From: Sphingomonas sp.
GTDB lineage: Bacteria > Pseudomonadota > Alphaproteobacteria > Sphingomonadales > Sphingomonadaceae
Length of the DNA stretch: 64,000 nt
NCBI GenBank assembly: GCA_002707985.1
Contig: PAOI01000022.1
Coordinates: forward strand, 1-64,000
Direction of reading: 5' to 3'
This document shows positions 56,898 to 64,000 of the stretch, one piece after another (the stretch's first letter is position 1; the number at the start of each line of letters is the position of its first letter). Below the pieces are notes generated by a model that was not told the DNA's origin, did no database searches, and saw only the letters and a list, made by a program, of their open reading frames with translations. Both the position numbers and the translations under genes were made by a program.

Positions 56898-59083
56898 GCG
56901 ACGAACTCGACGAAATCCAGGCGATCTTCTTCGAAGAGTGCACGGAAGGCCTGACGGTCGCCGAAGAGGGACTGTCGGCCATGCAGAATGGCGACACCTC
57001 GGCGGATACCATCGCCAGCGTGTTCCGTGCGGTCCATTCGATCAAGGGCGGCGCCGGCGCCTTCGGCCATGTCGCGCTGACGCATTTCGCGCACAGCTTC
57101 GAAAACCTGCTCGACGCAGTTCGCGGCGGCAAGATCGAACCGACTCTGCCGCTGGTAAAGGTCATGCTGATCGCGTTTGACACCTTGTCGGATCACGTCT
57201 CGGCAGCAACCGGTCAGGCTGACGTGCCCGAAGACGCCGATATGATCGCGCGCCTGGACGGCATATTGGCCGCCGGCGGCCTGAGCGACGAGGATGAGGA
57301 CCCAGCGCCTGCAGCGTCGACACAGGCCCCTGCCCCGGATGCTGAAGAAGCGCCCGACCCGCCCGCCGAGGACGCCGATCCGTTCGGTTTCGAACCGGTG
57401 ACGGTCGATATCGCCCAGCTCGACGGCGACAAGGTCGGCCCTGCCGACTGGCTGGTCCGGTTCGTGCCCGGCAATGGCGATCTGGCAAATGCCGGCGAAC
57501 CGCTGCTCGTTGTGCGCGAAGTCGAGACACTGGGCGGCGAGATCATCGCAGTCGATTTGGGAGATATGCCCGGGCTGCGCGATCTGGACACCGAATCCGC
57601 CTATTTCGGCTGGACGCTGCGCGTGCCGGGAACGGTCGAGGAATCCGCGATCCGCGATTGCTTCGATTTCGTCTCGCCCGAGGCGGTGGTCGAAATCACG
57701 CGTGAGGAAGGCGCGGTCGCAATGGCAGCGGCGCCGGAACTGCCCGATGTGCGTGCCCAGATCGATCCGGCGGGCGATCTCGACCAGATGCTGTCGGTGG
57801 TACAGTCGATCGCCGACGTGACTGCGGTCGCTTCGCCGTCGCCCAGCCCCGATGCGGCCAGGGATGTCGGCACCAAATTCCCCGACAAGCCGTCGGAAGC
57901 TGTGTCGCAGACCATCCGGGTGGACCTGGTCAAGCTCGACATGCTGCTCAACCTTGTCGGCGAACTGGTGATCCGCAACTCGATCCTGTCCGATCGCCTG
58001 TCGTCCGCCGATCAGCAGCGGGTTGAGCTGCCCGAACTGGCGCGCCTGACGCGTCAGATCCAGGACAATGTCATGTCGCTGCGCGCCCAGCCGATCCGGC
58101 AGGCATTCAGCCGCGTCCCGCGCATGTTGCGCGATCTGGGTGCGGAAACCGGCAAGAACATCAATCTGGAAACCATCGGCGATACGACCGAAGTCGACAA
58201 GGGCGTCATCGAGAAGATCGGCGATCCGCTGACGCACATGATCCGCAACGCCGCGGACCATGGCATCGAAAGCGCCGAGGAACGCATCGCGGCGGGCAAG
58301 ACGCCCGACGGCACGATCCGCCTGTCGGCCGAACAGAAGGGCGCGCGCATCTTCGTACGCGTCAAGGACGACGGCCGCGGCATCAATCGCGAGAAGGTGT
58401 TCGCCAAGGCAGTCGAAAAGGGCATCGTCCCCGCCGACGCACAGCTTTCGAACGAGGAAATCGATCAGCTGATCTGTGCGCCGGGCTTCTCGACTGCGGA
58501 CACGATCTCCAACATCTCCGGCCGCGGCGTCGGTATGGATGTGGTGCGTTCGAACGTCGAAGCGCTGGGCGGACGCGTCGAAATCGCGTCGGTTCCGGGC
58601 GAAGGCACGACCTTCACCATGATCCTGCCGCTGACGCTGGCGATCCTCGATGGCATGATCGTGCGACTTGCGGGTCAACGCTTCGTGTTGCCGCTCGCCC
58701 ATGTCATCGAAACGATCCAGCCCGAGCCGGGTCAGGTCAAGCGTACCACGCCGACCAACGAAGTGATCGACATGCGCGGCGAATATCTGCCGATCAAGCG
58801 TGCGACCGAGATTTTCGGTCTGAACGACGATCGTCCGATCGAGGAATCGCTGGTGGTGATCGTGGAAAGCGACACTGCCGGACAGGTCGGCCTGGTGGTC
58901 GATACGATCGACGACCGCCGCGAAGTCGTGATCAAGAGCCTCGACCAGAACCTGCACCCGATCCGCGGTCTGGGCGGCGCAACCATCCTGGGTGACGGGT
59001 CGATCGCCCTCATCCTCGACATCGAAGCGCTGGTCGCTTCGCCAACCCAAACTCGTTTCTCGCCGAAAGGAATGGCAGCATGA
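56894..59083 (+). CDS. cheA: Chemotaxis histidine kinase CheA
   Basis: P1 FRAVHSIKGGAGAFG; VDLVKLDMLLNLVGELVIRNSIL; DPLTHMIRNAADHGIESAEER; GRGVGMDVVRSNVEALGGRVEI; CheW-like C-term; GTG start proposed. Confidence 0.97.
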   Translation: MSDELDEIQAIFFEECTEGLTVAEEGLSAMQNGDTSADTIASVFRAVHSIKGGAGAFGHVALTHFAHSFENLLDAVRGGKIEPTLPLVKVMLIAFDTLSDHVSAATGQADVPEDADMIARLDGILAAGGLSDEDEDPAPAASTQAPAPDAEEAPDPPAEDADPFGFEPVTVDIAQLDGDKVGPADWLVRFVPGNGDLANAGEPLLVVREVETLGGEIIAVDLGDMPGLRDLDTESAYFGWTLRVPGTVEESAIRDCFDFVSPEAVVEITREEGAVAMAAAPELPDVRAQIDPAGDLDQMLSVVQSIADVTAVASPSPSPDAARDVGTKFPDKPSEAVSQTIRVDLVKLDMLLNLVGELVIRNSILSDRLSSADQQRVELPELARLTRQIQDNVMSLRAQPIRQAFSRVPRMLRDLGAETGKNINLETIGDTTEVDKGVIEKIGDPLTHMIRNAADHGIESAEERIAAGKTPDGTIRLSAEQKGARIFVRVKDDGRGINREKVFAKAVEKGIVPADAQLSNEEIDQLICAPGFSTADTISNISGRGVGMDVVRSNVEALGGRVEIASVPGEGTTFTMILPLTLAILDGMIVRLAGQRFVLPLAHVIETIQPEPGQVKRTTPTNEVIDMRGEYLPIKRATEIFGLNDDRPIEESLVVIVESDTAGQVGLVVDTIDDRREVVIKSLDQNLHPIRGLGGATILGDGSIALILDIEALVASPTQTRFSPKGMAA

Positions 59084-59571
59084 GCAACACCGACACCGTT
59101 GCCGACCGTAAGATCGTCACTTTCACGCTGGGCAAGCGGATCTTCGGGATCGACATGACCTCGCTGATCGAAATCCGCGAATGGGACGAGCCCACGCCGC
59201 TGCCCAATGTGCCGGCGTTCATCAAGGGCGTTACCAATCTGCGCGGCAATGTGATCCCGGTGGTCGGCCTGTCCGAACGCCTGGGCTGGGAACCAAGCGC
59301 CATTCATCCGCGCTCGTGCATCCTGGTCGTCAGCATCGCGGGCAAGCAGGCCGGTTTCCTGGTCGATGAAGTGACCGACATCGTTGCGATCAACAGCCAG
59401 GAAGTGCAGCCCGCACCCGAAGTGGAGATCGGCGAGCCGAGCGTGATCGCGGGGCTGGTGAGCATCACCGCACGCGGCGCCGACGGCACCAAGTCGCAGG
59501 AAGGCCAGATGGTCCTGCTCCTCGATCTCGACGCGCTGAGCCTCACCAAGCATCTGGACCTGGCGGCGTGA
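59080..59571 (+). CDS. cheW: Chemotaxis coupling protein CheW
   Basis: KIVTFTLGKRIFGIDMTSLIEIREWDEPTPLPNVPAFIKGVTNLRGNVIPVVGLSERLG. Confidence 0.96.
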   Translation: MSNTDTVADRKIVTFTLGKRIFGIDMTSLIEIREWDEPTPLPNVPAFIKGVTNLRGNVIPVVGLSERLGWEPSAIHPRSCILVVSIAGKQAGFLVDEVTDIVAINSQEVQPAPEVEIGEPSVIAGLVSITARGADGTKSQEGQMVLLLDLDALSLTKHLDLAA

Positions 59572-60464
59572 TCCCGGCCGGCGCAAGCGCCCCGGCGGCG
59601 CTCGCCGGCGGCTCAGCGGTCATGTCGGCGGCGCATAATGCGGAACTCAATCCGCGTGAATTCGCCGCCATTGCCGCCATCATGCAGTCGGACGCGCGCA
59701 TCGCATTGAGCGAGGCGAAGGTGACGCTCGTCCAGTCGCGGCTGGCGCGGCGGCTTCGCCAACATGGTCTGGCATCGTTCGCAGAATATGTCCGGCTGGT
59801 CGAAAACGATGCCGACGAGCGCGGCAAGATGGTGGTGGCGCTGACGACCAACCACACGCATTTCTTTCGCGAACCGCATCATTTCGATCATCTGCGCGAA
59901 ACGCTGATACCGATGCTGCAGGAGAAAGCGGCGCGGCGCCAGCCGATCCGTATCTGGTCCGCCGGATGCTCGTCGGGCGAGGAAGTCTATACGATCGTCA
60001 TGTGCCTGCTCGGCACCGATCGCACTTCGGCCTCCTGGCTGCGCAACGCGGATATCAAGCTGCTGGCGACCGACATCTCGCCGCCGGTGGTCGAATCCGT
60101 CCGTCGCGCCTGGTATCCGGACAACGCCGTTCAGGCGATCCCGGAAGCGTATCGCAACGCATGGATGCAGCCGTCCGACGGCGGCTATGTGATGGCCGAT
60201 GCCGCGCGGGCGATGGTCACCGCACGGGTGCTCAACCTGTTCGAACCATGGCCGCTCAAGGCGCATTATGACGCGATCTTCTGCCGCAACGTCATGATCT
60301 ACTTCAACGACGACGCGAAGGAAGAGCTGGAGCAGCGCTTCGTCGATCAGCTGGCGCCCGAAGCCTATCTCTATATCGGCCATTCCGAACGGATGATCGG
60401 CCCCGCTTCGCAACAGATGCGGAGTTGCGGACACACAATTTATCAAAAGGGAGAGTCACGATGA
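59568..60464 (+). CDS. cheR: Chemotaxis protein methyltransferase CheR
   Basis: TTNHTHFFREPHHFDHLRETLIPML...IRIWSAGCSSGEEVYTIVMCL...DAIFCRNVMIYFNDDAKEEL...YLYIGHSERM. Confidence 0.96.
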   Translation: MIPAGASAPAALAGGSAVMSAAHNAELNPREFAAIAAIMQSDARIALSEAKVTLVQSRLARRLRQHGLASFAEYVRLVENDADERGKMVVALTTNHTHFFREPHHFDHLRETLIPMLQEKAARRQPIRIWSAGCSSGEEVYTIVMCLLGTDRTSASWLRNADIKLLATDISPPVVESVRRAWYPDNAVQAIPEAYRNAWMQPSDGGYVMADAARAMVTARVLNLFEPWPLKAHYDAIFCRNVMIYFNDDAKEELEQRFVDQLAPEAYLYIGHSERMIGPASQQMRSCGHTIYQKGESR

Positions 60465-61498
60465 CGGCGCCGGTACGGACACTGATCGTCGATGACAGCG
60501 CCTCGATGCGCGCGACATTGAAGCGCATCTTGTCGGCAGACCCGGAAATCGAAGTGGTCGGCATGGCGCCCGAGCCCTTTGCGGCGCGGGAAATGATCAA
60601 GGCGCTCGATCCCGACGTTCTGACGCTCGACGTCGAAATGCCGGGAATGGACGGCCTGTCCTTTCTCGAAAAGATCATGCGGTTGCGACCGATGCCGGTG
60701 GTGATGTGCTCGACACTCACCGCGCGCGGCGCGGCAGTGACGATCGAGGCGCTGCGCCTCGGCGCAGTCGATTACGTGACCAAGCCGAGCGGCACGCCCG
60801 AAGACATTGCCCGGGACGCAGCATTGCTGTGCGCCAAGGTGAAGTCGGCGGCACGTGCAGCCGTGCGGGCGGGGCCCAATCCGCTGCCGCGCGCCGCAGC
60901 GCCTACTCAGGGCACTTCGTCCGACGCGGTGATCGGTATCGGCTCCTCCACCGGCGGCGTCGAGGCGCTGTTCTCGCTGCTGCCGGCGCTGCCGGACAAT
61001 TGCCCGCCGGTGCTGATCGTTCAGCACATGCCCGCCACCTTCACGCGCAGCTTTGCCGAACGTCTGAACGGCGATTGTGCGGTTCGTGTCGTCGAAGCGA
61101 CCGATGGCACCAGCCTGGAGCGTGGAACCGTCTATATTGCTCCTGGGAGCCAACGGCACATGGAATATGCAAGAGGACGGATAAAGCTGAAGGACGGCGA
61201 TCCTGTGGGCGGCCATCGCCCGGCGGTCGATGTCCTGTTCCGCTCGCTCGTTCCGCTGGGTCCCGCCGCAGTCGGCGTGATCCTGACGGGCATGGGGGCG
61301 GATGGCGCCGCCGGCCTTCTGGAAATGCGCCAGGCCGGCTCCCGCACACTTGCCCAGGCGCGCGACAGCTGCGTCGTCTGGGGAATGCCGCGCGCCGCGA
61401 TGGAAATCGGGGCGGTGGAAAAGGAACTCAGCCTGTCGGCCATGCCCGAGGTCATCCTCGCGGCCTGCCGCACACACACGTTGACAGGGGACGTCTGA
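60461..61498 (+). CDS. cheB: Chemotaxis response regulator protein-glutamate methylesterase CheB
   Basis: REC domain TLIVDDSASMRATLKRIL; IGIGSSTGGVEALFSLLPALP...VQHMPATFTRSFAERLN...GVILTGMGADGAAGLLEMRQAGSRTLAQ. Confidence 0.97.
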   Translation: MTAPVRTLIVDDSASMRATLKRILSADPEIEVVGMAPEPFAAREMIKALDPDVLTLDVEMPGMDGLSFLEKIMRLRPMPVVMCSTLTARGAAVTIEALRLGAVDYVTKPSGTPEDIARDAALLCAKVKSAARAAVRAGPNPLPRAAAPTQGTSSDAVIGIGSSTGGVEALFSLLPALPDNCPPVLIVQHMPATFTRSFAERLNGDCAVRVVEATDGTSLERGTVYIAPGSQRHMEYARGRIKLKDGDPVGGHRPAVDVLFRSLVPLGPAAVGVILTGMGADGAAGLLEMRQAGSRTLAQARDSCVVWGMPRAAMEIGAVEKELSLSAMPEVILAACRTHTLTGDV

Positions 61499-61887
61499 TG
61501 CCAGCTGCATCGCAGATCAAAGTGATGGTGGTGGACGACCAGACCAGCATGCGCGCCATGATCCGGCGCGCCCTGCAGGATCTGGGTTTCAAGGACGTGC
61601 GCGACAAGGCGAGTGCTCCCGAAGCACTTGCCTCGGTGCGCAGCGACCGGGTCCATCTGATCATCTCCGATTACAATATGCCCGAAATGGACGGCCTGCA
61701 GTTCCTGCAGAATGTCCGCGCCGATCCCGTGATCGGCAAGACGGTGTTCATCATGCTGACGGGGTCTTCGGACCGCGAAGTGGTACAGAAGGCCGCGGCG
61801 CTGGGCGTCAACAACTATGTGGTGAAACCCTTTGCCCCGGCTGCGCTCAAGGAAAAGATCGAGCGCGTCTTTGGCGAGCTGACCTGA
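61498..61887 (+). CDS. cheY: Chemotaxis response regulator CheY
   Basis: IKVMVVDDQTSMRAMIRRALQDLGFKDVRDKASAPEALA...LIISDYNMPEMDGLQFLQNVR...NYVVKPFAPAALKEKI. Confidence 0.96.
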   Translation: MPAASQIKVMVVDDQTSMRAMIRRALQDLGFKDVRDKASAPEALASVRSDRVHLIISDYNMPEMDGLQFLQNVRADPVIGKTVFIMLTGSSDREVVQKAAALGVNNYVVKPFAPAALKEKIERVFGELT

Positions 61888-61897
61888 GGATTGCCGG

Positions 61898-62425
61898 ATG
61901 CGCCGTATCCCCATCATCCAGGGCGAGCATGCAGTGGTCTCCGAACCGGGTGTGATGATCTCCACCCTGCTCGGCAGCTGTGTCGCCGTGTGTCTCTACG
62001 ACCCGATCGCGAAGGTGGGCGGCATGAACCACTTCTTGCTGGGCGAACCGAGTGAAGGCCAGGCGGTGTCCGCGATCGACATGCAACGCTATGGCGTTCA
62101 TGCGATGGAACTGCTCATCAACGGGATGATGGGGAAAGGCGCTTCGCGGGCACGGTTGCGCGCGCACATCTATGGTGGCGCCAACATCATTTCCGGGCTC
62201 GGATCGATCGGCTCGTCCAACGCCGCGTTCGCCCGTCGCTTCATGGAAACCGAAGCGATCACGATCGGCCATTGCGATGTTGGCGGCACGCTGGCGCGCA
62301 AGGTTGAGTTTCTGCCGCATGACGGCCGCAGCCGCTGCACCAAAGTGTCGCAGCCGGTGCCCGAGACCGCACCTGTCGCGAAACCCGAACCCGCCGCCCA
62401 TCGCGGCGAACTGGAGCTGTTCTGA
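61898..62425 (+). CDS. cheD: Chemoreceptor glutamine deamidase CheD
   Basis: VSEPGVMISTLLGSCVAVCLYDPIAKVGGMNHFLLGEP...KGASRARLRAHIYGGANII. Confidence 0.96.
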   Translation: MRRIPIIQGEHAVVSEPGVMISTLLGSCVAVCLYDPIAKVGGMNHFLLGEPSEGQAVSAIDMQRYGVHAMELLINGMMGKGASRARLRAHIYGGANIISGLGSIGSSNAAFARRFMETEAITIGHCDVGGTLARKVEFLPHDGRSRCTKVSQPVPETAPVAKPEPAAHRGELELF

Positions 62426-62757
62426 TGTCCTGTCTGCCCGTACCGTCGCAGCCCGTTCCCGCGCAGTCGCTGCCCGGATACGATCCCTATTCCCGGGTGC
62501 TGCACAGTGTTCTAGCCAAGGAGATCATCGAGATCCGCGAGAAGCTGGAGGCGCTTGCGGAGGTGCTGGTGTGCGACGAACATTTCGCCACCAATTACCT
62601 CGGGCAGCTGCAGACGTTCGACTATCTGATCCAGCATGCCGACGAATGTGCCGGGCTGATGACGCGGATCGCCGATGGCGAGGATTCGCTCGAAGCGATC
62701 GGCTATGTCCGCCTCGGCGCAGTACAGGATCGCCTCCGCCGGGCCCTGGGAGGCTGA
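62425..62757 (+). CDS. Small helical hypothetical protein between cheD and motB
   Basis: 110 aa; YSRVLHSVLAKEIIEIREKLEALAEVLVCDEHFATNYLGQLQTFDYLIQHADECAGLMTRI; TGATG junction with cheD. Confidence 0.78.
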   Translation: MSCLPVPSQPVPAQSLPGYDPYSRVLHSVLAKEIIEIREKLEALAEVLVCDEHFATNYLGQLQTFDYLIQHADECAGLMTRIADGEDSLEAIGYVRLGAVQDRLRRALGG

Positions 62758-62758
62758 A

Positions 62759-63616
62759 ATGGCGGTTTCCAACGAGCGGCCCATCATCGTCAAGAAAGTG
62801 AAGAAGGTCGCCGGGGGACATCATGGCGGCGCCTGGAAAGTCGCCTATGCCGATTTCGTGACCGCGATGATGGCATTCTTCATGCTGCTCTGGCTCATCT
62901 CCAATCCCGACAAGGCGCGGCTGAAGGGGCTGGCGGAATATTTCACGCCGACTTCGCCCAACGCATCGCCCGCCACGACGATGACCAATGTGGTGGGCAA
63001 TCAGGCCGGTCAGGGCGGACGCAGCCGTTCCTCGCAAGGCAGCAACCCGGCGAGCGTGGGCGAACCCACGATGGAATCGGGCGTGGTCGGCACGTCGCGC
63101 GGCGGCACCGCCAATGTGCCCGATGCCGCACAGCGCGTACTCGCGAGCGAATTGCGCGTCGCGATCGACACCGTCCCGCAAAATGCCGAAGGCAAGCGCA
63201 ACGTGGATATTCAGCCCTCTCGCGATGGACTGCGTATCACGCTGATGGACAATGACCGACAGGCGATGTTTCGCAGCGGCACCGCCGAACTGAACCCCTA
63301 TGCCCGCGCGATCCTGACCCAGGTGGCGCAAAAGCTGGCGCCTTCGGGCGCTCAGATCGCGATCGAAGGCCATACCGATGGCGGCGGCGGCGACAGCGAT
63401 GCCAATTGGCGGCTGTCGGGCGAACGCGCGCTCTCCGCGCGCCGCGCGCTGATCACCGGCGGACTGCCCGGCGATCGCTTTTCCGAAATCGTTGCGATGG
63501 GCGCGACCAGGCCGGTCTATCCCGGCCAGCCTGACCGCGCCGAAAACCGGCGCATCACCATCATCGTCATCGGAGAGGCTTCCGCCCTGCCGAGCGACAC
63601 CAGTTTCAAATTCTAG
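62759..63616 (+). CDS. motB: Flagellar motor protein MotB
   Basis: GGAWKVAYADFVTAMMAFFMLLWLISNPDKARLKGLAEYF; OmpA-like IAIEGHTDGGGGDSDANWRLSGERALSARRALITGGL. Confidence 0.96.
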   Translation: MAVSNERPIIVKKVKKVAGGHHGGAWKVAYADFVTAMMAFFMLLWLISNPDKARLKGLAEYFTPTSPNASPATTMTNVVGNQAGQGGRSRSSQGSNPASVGEPTMESGVVGTSRGGTANVPDAAQRVLASELRVAIDTVPQNAEGKRNVDIQPSRDGLRITLMDNDRQAMFRSGTAELNPYARAILTQVAQKLAPSGAQIAIEGHTDGGGGDSDANWRLSGERALSARRALITGGLPGDRFSEIVAMGATRPVYPGQPDRAENRRITIIVIGEASALPSDTSFKF

Positions 63617-63628
63617 CGGGAATCGCAC

Positions 63629-64000
63629 GTGAAAAAGCTGCTCTTCCCCCTGTTGCTGCTCGTGCTGGGCGCTCTCGTCGGCGGCGGAGCCGGCTTTGCC
63701 GTCGTGACGTTCGTGGCGCCGCCGCCGGCATCCGCGGCAGAGGGCACCCATGACGAAAGCGACAAGGACGTCCCGACGGCCTTTGTGCCGGCTGAGAAGA
63801 TCCTGGCGCCGCTGGTGTTCGAGGACGGACGCCTGAGCGGCTATGTTAGCTTCGACGTCAGCCTTGAGGTGCCCGAGGACCAGGCAGCGTTGGTCACCGC
63901 GCGGCTTCCGCTGCTGTTCCACGCAATCAACATGCGCACCTATCGCACGCCGCTTGCCAGCGGCCCCGACGGCATGCTGCCCGGAATGGACGGATTTCGC
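63629..64000 (+). CDS. FliL-like flagellar basal-body-associated protein (truncated by window end)
   Basis: MKKLLFPLLLLVLGALVGGGAGFAVVTFVAPPPASA...AFVPAEKILAPLVFEDGRLSGYVSFDVSLEVPEDQAALVTARLPLLFHAINM. Confidence 0.75.
   Translation, partial: MKKLLFPLLLLVLGALVGGGAGFAVVTFVAPPPASAAEGTHDESDKDVPTAFVPAEKILAPLVFEDGRLSGYVSFDVSLEVPEDQAALVTARLPLLFHAINMRTYRTPLASGPDGMLPGMDGFR

Noticed and set aside
56480-59050. 856-aa minus-strand ORF over cheA
   Set aside because: Antisense of CheA; Arg/His/Asp-rich low-information protein.

Overview
This 64 kb window is high-GC, densely coding chromosomal DNA that looks like a sphingomonad-type alphaproteobacterium (inferred from gene content). I saw no CRISPR array, IS element or prophage. 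In order it carries: the 3' end of rpoC with a strong terminator; a PTP-like phosphatase; modCBA with a divergent ModE-like regulator that seems to start at AUC and a ModE-type palindrome between them; a divergent cluster combining a TerY/VWA - PP2C - Ser/Thr kinase triad (like E. coli yegL-yegK-yegI) with an HscC-type Hsp70 and two tandem membrane proteins with degenerate J domains; lepA; an alcohol/aldehyde oxidation operon (DUF779-acetyl-CoA synthetase fusion, adh, ald, an AcoR-like regulator without an AAA+ domain); a lone SF2 helicase-like protein with a hydrophobic segment; a diguanylate cyclase; a ferredoxin/adrenodoxin-type reductase; tRNA-Pro(CGG); a two-strand type II secretion cluster with non-canonical embedded genes; two amidohydrolases; a PAS-histidine kinase/FixJ-type pair; a degenerate receiver protein; a porin; and a motility/chemotaxis island (MCP, flaF, HAD protein + methyltransferase, motA, STAS, cheY, cheA, cheW, cheR, cheB, cheY, cheD, small helical protein, motB, fliL-like). 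The strongest candidate for an under-described system is the HscC / J-like / TerY-phosphatase-kinase cluster at 3.7-12 kb. All assignments come from reading the sequence; no database search was run.
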